Below are positions 49,648 to 58,292 of a DNA stretch of 64,000 bases, one piece after another. The notes under the pieces are model-generated. The model had not been told where the DNA came from and searched no databases. It worked only from the letters and a program-made list of their open reading frames with translations. The translations under genes were made by a program, and so were the position numbers. This DNA is from Streptomyces sp. ISL-43. GTDB lineage: Bacteria; Actinomycetota; Actinomycetes; Streptomycetales; Streptomycetaceae. Each line of letters opens with the position of its first letter. Position 1 is the stretch's first letter. The stretch covers positions 1-64,000 of the forward strand of contig NZ_JAGGOT010000048.1 in assembly GCF_018614195.1 (NCBI RefSeq), written 5' to 3'.

Positions 49648-51714
49648 CTAAACGCCGATGCGGGCGACGAGGAGGGCGACGTCGTCGTCGGCCGCCGCCG
49701 GGACGAGATGGGTGATCAGCGAATCACACAGGTGATCGAGCTGGCGATGCGGATCGGCGAGCCGCTGCGTCAGTTCGGCCAGCCGCTCGTCGAGGTCGGT
49801 GCCGCGGGCTTCGATCAGACCGTCGGTGTAGAGCACGAGGAGGCTGCCGGGAGGCACCGTGAACTCGGTGGGAGTGAAGGCGACGCCCCCGACGCCCAGG
49901 GGGACGCCCGGCGGGGTCTCCACGAGCCGGACGGTGCCGTCGGGGAGCACGAGCGCCGGCGGCGGGTGTCCGGCCCGGGTGACGGTGCAGCGTCCGGAGG
50001 CCGGGTCGCAGACGACGTACAGGAAGGTGGCCAGCATCGGTTCGGTGAGATCACCGAGGACGGCTTCCAGCTGGTGCAGCAGCCGTACGGGCGAGAGGTC
50101 CAGACGCGCGAGGGCCCGTACGGAGGCGGACAGCCGGCCCATGACCGCGGCCGCGGCGATGCCGTGTCCCATGACGTCGCCGATGAGCAGGGCAGCCTTG
50201 CGCCCGGCGAGGGGCAGGACGTCGTACCAGTCGCCGCCGACCTCGTTGACATCGCTCGCGGGGAGGTAGCGGTGGCTGACCTCGAGGCCCGGGGGCGGGG
50301 TGATGTGCTGGGGCAGCATGCTGCGCTGGAGGATGACGGCGGTCTCGTGCTCCCGGTGGTAGAGCCGTGCGTTGTCGATGCTGAGCGCGGCGCGGGCGGC
50401 GAGTTCACCGGCGAGGGTGACGTCCTCGGATCCGAAGGCTCCTATGGAGCGGGTGCGATAGAAGGTGGCGACGCCGAGCACCCTGTCCCGGGCCACCAGG
50501 GGCGCCATGATGAACGAGTGCACACCCACCGCGAGCAGTTGCGCGGGTTTGGCCGAGTGCCGGGCGGCGGGGGCGATGGTCTGCTCGTCGAGCCGGGTGA
50601 CCAGGAAGCTCTGCCGGGCCGAGAGGGCCTGGGTGTAGGGGGCGGTCGCGGGGAAGACGAGGGTCCTGCCGAGGGGGGCGAGGATGTCGGTCACCTTGGA
50701 TCCGGACAGCGGAGCCTTGCCGAGGCGCCGCAGGGCGACCCCGCCGGTCAGCCCCATGCCGGGCTCGTCCCCGCGCGCCAGCACGTCCAGTACGTCCACG
50801 GTGACGGCGTCGGCGAGCCGCGGCACGGCGAGATCGGCGAGTTCCTGCGCGGTGCGCTCCAGGTCCAGGCTGGAGCCGACGCGCATGCTGGCCTCGCTGA
50901 GCATGGCGAGCCTGCGCCGTCCCGCCTCGGCTTCCACGTGGTCGCGCTGCTGCTCGGTGATGTCGACGAGCGAGGCGATGACACCTATCGCCATGCCGGC
51001 GGGATCCTCCACCCGGACGTAGGAGCAGGACCACACCCGGTCGTGGTCCGGTTCGGCCGGCGTCCGTCCGACACGGCGACGGTCCAGGAGCGGCCGCCCG
51101 GTCTCCAGGACCTCCAGCATCGCCTCCTCCATCTCGCGGGCGTTCACCTCCGGGAGGATCTCGGCCAGCCGGCGTCCGACGTGCGCCGACTCCGGCAGGC
51201 CGTTCATGGCCTCGAGCGCGGCGTTGACCTGCAGGAACCGCAGCTGCGTGTCGAGGATGGCGATGCCGACCGGGGAGCGGGCGAACAGGCCGTCCCACAC
51301 CGCCGACGACCCCCGGATGCGCCGTGCCGCGTGGGCGTCGGCGACGAAGACCAGCACCGATGCCGCGCCGTGCAGCCGGTCGGACACCGGAGAGGCCCAG
51401 ATCTCCACCTCCAGCGGATGCCCGTCGCGGTGCCAGGCCGTCACCGTGCCCATCACGCCCCGCCCGGCGGCCGCCGCCTCCCACAGGGAGCGGCCCAGAC
51501 TGCGATCGGCTCCCGGATGGACGAGGTCCGCGATGTTGCGGCCCACAATCTGCGGCGGGGCGTAACCCAGCAGTTCCTGCGCGACCTGGTTCCAGCGCAC
51601 GATCGTCCCGTCGGCGCTGGTGGCCACCAGCGCGACCGGCAGCGCGCCCAGCCACCCGCCGGCGGCCTGCGCGGCGCCGCTGATCAGCTCGTCGACCGGG
51701 ATGTGCTCATTCAT
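49648..51714 (-). CDS. PAS-PAS-GAF-PP2C phosphatase (RsbU/SpoIIE type)
   Basis: The 688-residue protein has two PAS domains (about 20-130 and 140-260), a GAF domain (about 275-445) and a PP2C/SpoIIE phosphatase (about 460-686) with GGDWYDVLPLAGRKAALLIGDVMGHG and LLVLYTDGLIEARG. The metal-binding Asp residues are in place. Unlike the protein at 13973-16036 it has no C-terminal ATPase. It likely dephosphorylates an anti-sigma-factor antagonist in response to a ligand or redox cue. It converges on the GH53 gene and is not obviously part of the carbohydrate system. The ribosome-binding site is weak. Confidence 0.93.
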   Translation of the reverse strand: MNEHIPVDELISGAAQAAGGWLGALPVALVATSADGTIVRWNQVAQELLGYAPPQIVGRNIADLVHPGADRSLGRSLWEAAAAGRGVMGTVTAWHRDGHPLEVEIWASPVSDRLHGAASVLVFVADAHAARRIRGSSAVWDGLFARSPVGIAILDTQLRFLQVNAALEAMNGLPESAHVGRRLAEILPEVNAREMEEAMLEVLETGRPLLDRRRVGRTPAEPDHDRVWSCSYVRVEDPAGMAIGVIASLVDITEQQRDHVEAEAGRRRLAMLSEASMRVGSSLDLERTAQELADLAVPRLADAVTVDVLDVLARGDEPGMGLTGGVALRRLGKAPLSGSKVTDILAPLGRTLVFPATAPYTQALSARQSFLVTRLDEQTIAPAARHSAKPAQLLAVGVHSFIMAPLVARDRVLGVATFYRTRSIGAFGSEDVTLAGELAARAALSIDNARLYHREHETAVILQRSMLPQHITPPPGLEVSHRYLPASDVNEVGGDWYDVLPLAGRKAALLIGDVMGHGIAAAAVMGRLSASVRALARLDLSPVRLLHQLEAVLGDLTEPMLATFLYVVCDPASGRCTVTRAGHPPPALVLPDGTVRLVETPPGVPLGVGGVAFTPTEFTVPPGSLLVLYTDGLIEARGTDLDERLAELTQRLADPHRQLDHLCDSLITHLVPAAADDDVALLVARIGV

Positions 51715-51860
51715 CTGGCACCTGTGCCCAACGCCGCGGCGGCCTCGCCCTGCGTTCCGCGGGCGCCGTCACGCTCCGAGTCGCTCAGGCGGGACCGCCC
51801 GGGAACCACGTTCCACGGAACCATCGTCTGCCGCTCGGCGTGACACCGCCTCCCGACCGG

Positions 51861-51895
51861 CTTCCCGAGGCCTCCGGGGGCTTCCCGCGGCCTCC
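51861..51895. repeat. Direct repeat of 15 bases, 20-bp period
   Basis: CTTCCCGAGGCCTCC (51861-51875) and CTTCCCGCGGCCTCC (51881-51895) differ at one base. The two-turn period could suit protein binding, but nothing else supports that. Confidence 0.45.
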
Positions 51896-52083
51896 CGCGC
51901 ACGGGTTCTTCCGGATGCGCGTCGTGGCCTGTGATCCAGCGGGAGAGCCACATCTCCTCGGGCCGCCCGGGCCTCTCCACCTGCCCCTGCGTGTCCACCG
52001 CCGCGTCGGCCCCGCCGCGCGGAGCCGTGTGGGTCCTCCTGGTGCCCCGGCGCCGCGTTCTACGCCCGTAGAACGGCACTCTG

Positions 52084-52129
52084 GGCCGGCCCCCCTCTCC
52101 CCGCGGACGCGGGGAGAGGGGGGCCGGCC
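52084..52129 (-). terminator. Very strong terminator hairpin after the GH5 gene
   Basis: A perfect 21-bp stem (52084-52104 with 52109-52129), almost all G/C, closes a GGAC tetraloop, 42 bases beyond the GH5 stop. It is the strongest hairpin I found in the window. Confidence 0.9.
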
Positions 52130-52143
52130 ATGGCGTTCAGCGT

Positions 52144-52170
52144 CGGGCGCCGGGCGCCGGGCGCCGGGCG
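52144..52170. repeat. 7-bp tandem repeat (GGGCGCC type)
   Basis: Nearly four copies of a CCGGGCG unit directly abut the GH5 stop codon. They are probably a slippage product. Confidence 0.6.
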
Positions 52171-54087
52171 TCACAGCTTGCGGCAGAGCAGGGCGTCCGG
52201 CGTCTTGCCCTTGGACCACGCTCCGGTGAAGGCGAGACCCGCGGCGTACTCGTCCGTCGCGCACTGCCCCTTGAAGTTGCCGTACGCGAACTCTCCGCCC
52301 GGGCCCCCGGCCGGCCGGTTGTCGCCCCGGTCGAACCAGACGGTACGGCCGGCGGTCCCGAGCGTCCTGCCGGCCTGGGCGCACAGGACCGCGGAGACCG
52401 CCTGGCCCCGCACGCTGTAGCCGGTCATGAACTGGTCGGGCCCGCACTGGTACTTGGTGTAGCCGCCCGCCCAGTCGCCTTGCTGTACGTGGCGCTCGTC
52501 GCTCACCGCGGTCGGCGCCGGGCCGGTGGCCGCCAGGCCGGCGGCCCCTGCGTCGGTGCACAGCCCGCGCCCGTCACGGTGCGCCAGGCCGACGAGCCGC
52601 TGTCCGTCGGGGCACACCCCCTTGCGGGCGCCGGAGTCCCAGTCCCCGAGCGTCCGTACGCGCGCCGACTGGACCGCGTCGGCGTGGTCGAGGTTGAGCA
52701 TGTCCCAGGTGTCGGTGGCCGCGACCAGGCCGGTCTTCTGCGGCGCGGTGACGAGCCGGTTCCAGTTCGCGGCGCGCCAGTCACCGCCGTCCAGGATGCC
52801 GGAACGACGGCCCGTCGCATCGAAGTCGAGGATCGACCAGCTGCCGTGACCGGCCCAACCGACCAGCGGCCAGTAGGCGAAATCGGTGTCATTGGCGACC
52901 AGGTAGTCCACGAAGTTGCCGAACCAGGCGCGTGCCTGCGGGTTGGTCTCGTCACTGCCGATCCCGAACTCGCTGATCCACAAGGGCGCGGTGAAGTGGC
53001 GGCCGGTCTCGGCCGTGACGTAGAACGCCTGGCGCTGCAGGGTCGCGAACAGGTCTTCGCGGGAGAGCTCCTGGTAACGGAGGTCGTGGGTCTCTCCCAT
53101 GCCGGTCGCACCGGTGTGGTTCGGACCGGTGTAGCCGTAGAAGTGTGCCGCGTAGACCAGCTTGTTCGAGGCGACGAGGGTGTGCGAGAGGGTGCGTACC
53201 GGTTCGAGCGTGGGACGCCCGTGGGGCAGCCCGTCCGCGGGTATGCCTTGCCAGTTGATGCCTTCGACGACGACCAGCAGGTCGGGGCTGACCTCGGTGA
53301 GGAGGCGGTCGCCGAGGCGCTGGGAGGCGGCCCACCAGTCGTGGTCGTTGCCCCAGTTCCAGTTGGCGTCGTCGGTGATGGTGCGGCGGACCTCGTTGTA
53401 GAGGTCGGCGCCGACGACACGCTTGTTGTCCTTGTAGCGGCGGGCGAGGCCGATCCAGTCGTTCTCCCACTGCGCGGTGGACTGGCTGGTGTTCCACCGT
53501 TCGTTGCCGTCGAGGCCGCAGCAGAAGCGTGAGATGTTCGTGTGGTTGTTGAGGATCACCGCGAAGCCCTCGGCCGTGGTGGCGGCGATGACGGCGTCGA
53601 AGACCTGGAGGGGCGTCTTGCCCCGCAGTTCCGGGTTGGCTGCGACCGAGGCGTCGGACACCGGGCGCTGGTCGTGCAGCATCTCGTTCGAGAACGGAAG
53701 CCGGATGCTGTTGATGCCGAGGTCGTGGAATCCGGCGAGGATCCGCGGGATGGGCGCGCGGTCCAGGCCGAGCGGCATCTGGTCGGCCTTCTCGCCGTCG
53801 TGGTGGGCGCCCGGGTCGTTGATGTCACCCGAACCGCTCCAAGACCCCTGGGCCCCGTGCCAGTTCGCGGATTTGAGCTTGAAGCGGTTGGCTTCGGCGT
53901 CGACGATGTAGCGGCCCCGGGTGCTGAGGGGCGGGCGCCAGGAGTCGGACAGGACGTCCGGCGTGCCGGCCGTCACCGCGGTCGAGGTCGTCGCGGACGC
54001 GGTCGTGGACGCGAGGGCCGTGGAGGCGCCGAGCGTTCCGAGCAGGAGCGCCGCGGCGAGTACCGCCGGTAGTAGGGGTCTTCTCAC
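52171..54087 (-). CDS. Secreted GH5 glycoside hydrolase with Cys-rich C-terminal module
   Basis: The 638-residue protein has a signal peptide (about 1-27), a Ser/Thr spacer and a GH5 domain (about 45-455) with LKSANWHGAQGSW, LGINSIRLPFSNEM, acid/base Glu232 in ADLYNEVR and nucleophile Glu373 in LWISEFGIG. After about residue 475 comes a module of about 150 residues with five Cys (CPDGQRLVGLAH, GLCTD, YQCGPDQFMTGYSV, LCAQ, GQCATDEYAAGLAF) and a final Cys in LLCRKL. I do not recognise this module; it may bind carbohydrate. GH5 covers cellulases, mannanases and beta-1,6-galactanases, so the substrate is open. GGAGG precedes the GTG start. Confidence 0.9.
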   Translation of the reverse strand: MRRPLLPAVLAAALLLGTLGASTALASTTASATTSTAVTAGTPDVLSDSWRPPLSTRGRYIVDAEANRFKLKSANWHGAQGSWSGSGDINDPGAHHDGEKADQMPLGLDRAPIPRILAGFHDLGINSIRLPFSNEMLHDQRPVSDASVAANPELRGKTPLQVFDAVIAATTAEGFAVILNNHTNISRFCCGLDGNERWNTSQSTAQWENDWIGLARRYKDNKRVVGADLYNEVRRTITDDANWNWGNDHDWWAASQRLGDRLLTEVSPDLLVVVEGINWQGIPADGLPHGRPTLEPVRTLSHTLVASNKLVYAAHFYGYTGPNHTGATGMGETHDLRYQELSREDLFATLQRQAFYVTAETGRHFTAPLWISEFGIGSDETNPQARAWFGNFVDYLVANDTDFAYWPLVGWAGHGSWSILDFDATGRRSGILDGGDWRAANWNRLVTAPQKTGLVAATDTWDMLNLDHADAVQSARVRTLGDWDSGARKGVCPDGQRLVGLAHRDGRGLCTDAGAAGLAATGPAPTAVSDERHVQQGDWAGGYTKYQCGPDQFMTGYSVRGQAVSAVLCAQAGRTLGTAGRTVWFDRGDNRPAGGPGGEFAYGNFKGQCATDEYAAGLAFTGAWSKGKTPDALLCRKL

Positions 54088-54170
54088 TGTGTCCTCCGAG
54101 GGGCCTGTGGGTGGACGTGCGTGGTGGGACGCTGTTCGGTGGTGCGGAGGTGCGTGGTGCGGTGGTGCGG

Positions 54171-56225
54171 TCAATTGCCGTCGCTGCCGAGGACGGCGAC
54201 TCCTCGCGGGTCGAGGGTCACGCGGCGGACGAGGGGCCTCTTGCCGTCGAGGAGGTCCCGGCGGTCGGCCGGCAGCGCCACCTCGTGGGTGTCCTCGGTG
54301 TGGTTGAGCAGGATGAGGACGTCGTGATCCGCGCCGCGGCGGATCGTCGCCTGGATGCCGGGTCGCAGGCCGGGCAGCACCGGGGCGACTCCCGCGTCGT
54401 CGAGCGCGCGGTCGACGATGGCGCGCATCGTCGCGGGATGGGGGCGGGTCGCGACGTAGCGTGCGGTCCCCCTGCCGTGGGTGTGGACCGTGGCCGCCGG
54501 GCGGTCGTCGTCCCAGTCGGGTCCGGCGAAGAGCAGTTCGGGGCGGGCGCCGGTGAGCTTGACGTCCTCGCGCCACAGCGACGCCGGCGCGGGAGCGGGG
54601 GCGTCTGCTTCCGGGGCGCGCAGCGCGACCGCCTCGCCCTCGGCGGCCGGCCAGAACTCCTCGACCCTTACGCCCAGTACGTCGCCCAGCGCGGCGGGAT
54701 AGCCGCCCGTGTGCACGCGGTCGTGCTCGTCGACGATCCCGGTGAAGAACGAGGCGAGGAGCGACCCCCCGTCCGCCACGAACGCGCCGATCCGCGCGCA
54801 GTCCTCGGCCGACAGCAGGTAATGGCTCGGCAGTACGAGCACCTTGTACCGGGAGAGGTCCGCCGAGGGATGGACGACATCGATGCCCACGCCCGCCTCG
54901 AACAGGGGCGCGTAGTGGTCGAGGACCCGGTCGAGGCAGCGCACGCCCTCCGAGGGATGCGAATCGAGCTCCAGAGCCCACCAGTTGGGCCAGTCGAACA
55001 CGACCGCGACCTCGTTGCGGATGCGCGTGCCGGCCAACTCGGGTACCAGGGCCAGTTCCCGGCCCAGCTCGCGCACCTCGGCGTACACCCGGGTTGCGAC
55101 TCCGGCGTGCGGGACCATGCCGGAGTGGAACTTCTCCGCGCCTCCGCGGGACTGGCGCCACTGGAAGTACATGACGGCGTCCGCGCCCTGCGCGACGGCC
55201 TGCCAGCTCCACAAGCGCATCCTGCCGGGCCTCTTGCCCCCGTTGCGGCCGCGCCAGTTGACGGCGGACGGGGCTTGCTCGGTCAGCAGCCAGGGCTTGC
55301 CCCCGGCCGCACCGCGCAGGAGGTCGTACGACAGTGCCGCGCCGATGTGCGCCGACCCCCAGTGCGGGTCCGGGTAACTGTCGAGGGCGAGTACGTCCAT
55401 CTCGGACGCCCAGGAATGGACGTCGACCGCCTTGTGCCCGGCGAGGAAGTTCGTGGTCACCGGGGTGTCGGGGGTGATGCGGCGCAGCACGTCGCGTTCG
55501 AGGGTGAAGCAGGTGCGCAGCGCGTCGCTGCTGAACCGCTTGAAGTCGAGCTGTTGGGAGGGGTTGGGGTAGGTGGGTGCGGTGCGCGGGGGCAGGACCT
55601 GGTCGAAGGAGGTGTAGCGCTGCGACCAGAAGTCGGTGGACCAGGCGTCGTTGAGCGCGGCGACATCGCCGTACCGGGCCGCCAGCCACTGCCGGAAGTC
55701 GGCGGCGGAGGTGTCGCAGAAGCATTCGGCGACGTGGATCCCGTACTCGTTGCTGACGTGCCACAGGCCCAGGGCGGGGTGATCGCGGTAGTGCGTGGCG
55801 ACGGCTTCGACGAGGCGGACGGCCCGGTCGCGGAAGACCGGGCTGGAGGGGCAGAAGTGCTGGCGGCCTCCTGGGGACAGGATGCCCCCGGAGGCGGTGA
55901 CCGGCAGGATCTCGGGGTGCTCGACGGCGAGCCACGGGGGCGGTGACGCGGTCATGGTGGCCAGATCGGCGGTGATGCCGTGGGCGGCCAGGTCGTCCAT
56001 GACGGTGTCGAAGAAGCCGAAGTCGTAGGTGTCGCGGGAGGGTTCGACGCGGGCCCAGGCGAAGATGGCGAGGTTGACGAGGTTGACGCCCGCCTCGTTC
56101 ATCAGGCGCAGGTCTTCGGCGCGGGTGGCCTCGTCCCACTGCTCGGGGTTGTAGTCGCCGCCGAATCCCAGGCCGCCCAGTCGCGTGCCGAGGTTTCGGG
56201 CACGATCTCGTGCCGGAGAGTTCAT
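54171..56225 (-). CDS. GH42 beta-galactosidase, second copy
   Basis: The 684-residue protein has no signal peptide. FGGDYNPEQWDEATR opens the barrel; the acid/base is Glu160 in LWHVSNEYG and the nucleophile is Glu316 in WLLTEQAPSAVNW. The zinc-site segment reads CFCDTS where the first GH42 has CYCDGC, so one zinc ligand appears to be missing. It ends 83 bases before the secreted GH5 gene and follows a LacI gene. An operator of the same type as those around that LacI gene lies 63 bases upstream. ATG 56225 is chosen because the homologous region begins soon after it. Confidence 0.94.
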   Translation of the reverse strand: MNSPARDRARNLGTRLGGLGFGGDYNPEQWDEATRAEDLRLMNEAGVNLVNLAIFAWARVEPSRDTYDFGFFDTVMDDLAAHGITADLATMTASPPPWLAVEHPEILPVTASGGILSPGGRQHFCPSSPVFRDRAVRLVEAVATHYRDHPALGLWHVSNEYGIHVAECFCDTSAADFRQWLAARYGDVAALNDAWSTDFWSQRYTSFDQVLPPRTAPTYPNPSQQLDFKRFSSDALRTCFTLERDVLRRITPDTPVTTNFLAGHKAVDVHSWASEMDVLALDSYPDPHWGSAHIGAALSYDLLRGAAGGKPWLLTEQAPSAVNWRGRNGGKRPGRMRLWSWQAVAQGADAVMYFQWRQSRGGAEKFHSGMVPHAGVATRVYAEVRELGRELALVPELAGTRIRNEVAVVFDWPNWWALELDSHPSEGVRCLDRVLDHYAPLFEAGVGIDVVHPSADLSRYKVLVLPSHYLLSAEDCARIGAFVADGGSLLASFFTGIVDEHDRVHTGGYPAALGDVLGVRVEEFWPAAEGEAVALRAPEADAPAPAPASLWREDVKLTGARPELLFAGPDWDDDRPAATVHTHGRGTARYVATRPHPATMRAIVDRALDDAGVAPVLPGLRPGIQATIRRGADHDVLILLNHTEDTHEVALPADRRDLLDGKRPLVRRVTLDPRGVAVLGSDGN

Positions 56226-56287
56226 CTTTCTTGCCCCTTCAGGTACTTCGGGAGGTGTCGCGTCTCGTGTGCGGCGCACCGCCGGCC

Positions 56288-56303
56288 GTGTTCGCGCTGA
56301 CAT
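56288..56303. promoter_or_regulatory. LacI operator A, upstream of the second GH42 gene
   Basis: GTGTTCGCGCTGACAT fits the CG-centred consensus of sites B and C (TGTTnGCGCnnACA), with one weaker arm. It lies in the 176-bp gap between the LacI and GH42 genes. Confidence 0.65.
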
Positions 56304-56401
56304 CTCCGGCCGCGGGCGGGCCCGGCGGCCTGCCGGCCCGAGGCTCGGGCCGAGGCCGAAGCCGGGGACCGGGCCTCGGCCTCGGCCAGGAGCAGTCGGG
56401 C

Positions 56402-57454
56402 TCAGAGCCGCGGCGGCGCCGTGCTGTCACGCCGGACGAGAGTCGGCTCGACCGAGACGATGGACGTGTCGGCCGACGGGGCGCCTTCGATCTGGCTCAG
56501 CAGCCGGTCCACGCAGGCCGCACCGACGCGTGAGAGGTCCTGGTCCACGGTGGTCAGGGGCGGGAGGAAGTAGCCGGATTCGGCGATGTTGTCGAAGCCG
56601 ACCACGCTCACGTCCTCCGGCACCGAGCGCCCCGCGTCGCGCAGCGCCCGGACCAGCCCGAGCGCCATCTGGTCGTTGGCGGCGAACACCGCGGTGACCT
56701 CCGGCCGGCCGGCGAGCTCCCGGCCGGCCCGGTAGCCGCTCTCGGCGCTCCAGTCGCCGTGGACGGCCGACGGGACCGGCGCCCCGGCCGCCTGGAGCAC
56801 GCGCTGCCACGCCTCGGCGCGGCGGCGCGCGGGGTGGGAGTCCTGCGGGCCGGCCAGGTGCCACACGGTGGGGTGGCCGAGCTCCAGCAGGTGCCGTACG
56901 GCGATCTCCGCACCGGCCGCGTGGTCGGTGTGGACGCCGGGATAGCGGTGGTCGTCGCCGCCGTCGACGACCACGACCGGAAGCCCCAGGGGGAGCATCA
57001 GTGAACCGGTAAGGATCTGCGCCTCGTTGACGATGACCCCGTCGACCGCGTGACCGCTCAGCCTGCGGAAGGCTTCCAGCACCGCCTCCTGGGTCTGCGC
57101 CTGCGGAACGACGACGTTGACCGAGTACTCGGTGGACTGCACCGCGGAGACGATCGACTCCAGGGTGCGCGCGTTTCCGTGCGCCTCGAGGTCGAAGCTG
57201 ATGACGCCGATCATCCGGAACTTTCCGGTGGCCAGCGCCCGGGCCGCGGTGTTGGGCCGGTACCCGAGCATGCGTACGGCCCGTACGACCCTGTCGCGGG
57301 TCGCCTCGTCGACGCGGGCGGTCGCGTTGACCACGCGGGACACGGTCTGCGCCGAGACCCCCGCCATCGCCGCGACGTCCGCCATCGACGCGGGCCTGGG
57401 ACGATCCGCGGCCGCGGTGCGGGGCTTGCGTGGCCGCTGCCCGTCCTTCGCCAT
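56402..57454 (-). CDS. LacI-family regulator of the GH42/GH5 locus
   Basis: The 350-residue protein has a basic N-terminus, a LacI helix-turn-helix (ASMADVAAMAGVSAQTVSRVVNATARV), a hinge (NTAARALATGKFRMIGVI) and an effector domain with SYFLPPLTTVDQD-like features near the end (SGYFLPPLTTVDQDLSRVG). GAGGAG places the ATG at 57454; an earlier in-frame ATG adds 18 residues. Three copies of its likely operator flank it: upstream of itself, upstream of GH42, and in front of the divergent ABC/GH31 remnant. It should repress all three, releasing them with a sugar ligand. Confidence 0.93.
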   Translation of the reverse strand: MAKDGQRPRKPRTAAADRPRPASMADVAAMAGVSAQTVSRVVNATARVDEATRDRVVRAVRMLGYRPNTAARALATGKFRMIGVISFDLEAHGNARTLESIVSAVQSTEYSVNVVVPQAQTQEAVLEAFRRLSGHAVDGVIVNEAQILTGSLMLPLGLPVVVVDGGDDHRYPGVHTDHAAGAEIAVRHLLELGHPTVWHLAGPQDSHPARRRAEAWQRVLQAAGAPVPSAVHGDWSAESGYRAGRELAGRPEVTAVFAANDQMALGLVRALRDAGRSVPEDVSVVGFDNIAESGYFLPPLTTVDQDLSRVGAACVDRLLSQIEGAPSADTSIVSVEPTLVRRDSTAPPRL

Positions 57455-57506
57455 TGGTGCAGCTCCTCTCGCACGGTGATGCCCGGGCATCTGCCTGACC
57501 GTCATC

Positions 57507-57522
57507 ATGTTTGCGCGAACAT
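57507..57522. promoter_or_regulatory. LacI operator B (ATGTTTGCGCGAACAT)
   Basis: A CG-centred palindrome with one mismatched pair, 53 bases before the LacI start, overlapping the predicted -10. It indicates autoregulation. Confidence 0.75.
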
Positions 57523-57536
57523 GCCGCGTTGGTCAA
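57507..57536 (-). promoter_or_regulatory. Promoter of the second LacI gene
   Basis: On the minus strand TTGACC (57536-57531) and AAACAT (57512-57507) are 18 bp apart; the -10 lies in operator B. The -10 is a weak match. Confidence 0.45.
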
Positions 57537-57652
57537 CAGGTGGCCGCGCTCCTCCGGAGGGACCGTCGGCTCGGGTGTCCCTGTCGCACACCCATCAGAA
57601 CCCTTGGAATTCCCGGGAACTGACGAGGCGACAGGTACATCGGTCAAAACCC

Positions 57653-57682
57653 TTGACGCCCACTCAGGGCGGTCGACAAACT
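57653..57682 (+). promoter_or_regulatory. Promoter of the broken ABC/GH31 operon
   Basis: TTGACG (57653-57658) and CAAACT (57677-57682) are 18 bp apart, directly before operator C. The promoter survives although the genes behind it are broken. Confidence 0.5.
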
Positions 57683-57698
57683 TCCGAACCGCGCCACG

Positions 57699-57714
57699 AT
57701 GTTGGCGCTAACAT
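57699..57714. promoter_or_regulatory. LacI operator C (ATGTTGGCGCTAACAT)
   Basis: A CG-centred palindrome with one mismatched pair, just downstream of the rightward promoter. Sites B and C are 192 bp apart, so DNA looping between them is possible. Confidence 0.75.
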
Positions 57715-57797
57715 GCATCGGAGGTCTTACCCGTGAGAGTCGGCCAAGCCCCGGTCGGCGATGGAGACGTCGCCGACCGCCACCGCCGGGGACTGCG

Positions 57798-58283
57798 GTG
57801 AAACGCGGCGCTGTTCGGCGCAACCTCACCGCCCACGCCTGCCTTCTTCCTGCCGTTCCTCTGCGTCTTCGTCGTCATCGCCCCGCTGGTGTACTCGGTC
57901 AACTTGTACGGCGACCGCTTCGGCCTGGCCGGCGAGATCGGCGACCTCCTGCACACGGAGCTGCCCGACCTGCTCTCCGACGGCTGGATGCTCGCGTCGA
58001 TCGGCAACATCGTCACGTGGTCGTATGTCGGCTACAACATGCTGATCTTCTACGCAGCCCTGCGGTCCATCCCCGAGGAGCTGTACGAGGCTGCCGAGGT
58101 CGACGGCGCCGGAGCCTTCCGCAAGGCGTTCAGCATCAAACTGCCGGCCCTGCGCCCGGCCCTGCTGATGGCCACGACGTTCTCGGTGATCGGCAGCTTC
58201 CAGCTCTTCAACGAGCCGAGCGTCCTGCAGTCGCTGGCGCCCGCCGCCATCACCACGAACTACACGCCCAACATGTACCGCCG
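57798..58283 (+). pseudogene. Broken ABC sugar permease (MalF type)
   Basis: The start reads NLTAHACLLPA, then the frame shifts near 57840 to LPFLCVFVVIAPLVYSVN. The sequence then jumps to LYGDRFGLAGEIGDLL, missing about 100 residues (helices 2-3) near 57897. It continues as a normal permease (GNIVTWSYVGYNMLIFYAAL, then the EAA loop SIPEELYEAAEVDGAGAFRKAF) to YTPNMY, where it stops abruptly at about 58280 and GH31 sequence begins in another frame. The last helices are missing. No binding-protein gene or second permease remains. The intact relative at 43328-44311 shows the expected layout. Confidence 0.85.
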
Positions 58284-58292
58284 TCCGGCACG

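Larger units (their letters stand above)
51715..52170. other. 456-bp intergenic region
   Basis: No gene is supported. The left part should hold the promoter of the phosphatase gene, but I see no convincing hexamer pair. A 15-base direct repeat lies at 51861-51895. The right part holds the GH5 terminator (52084-52129) and a 7-bp tandem repeat (52144-52170). Confidence 0.6.
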
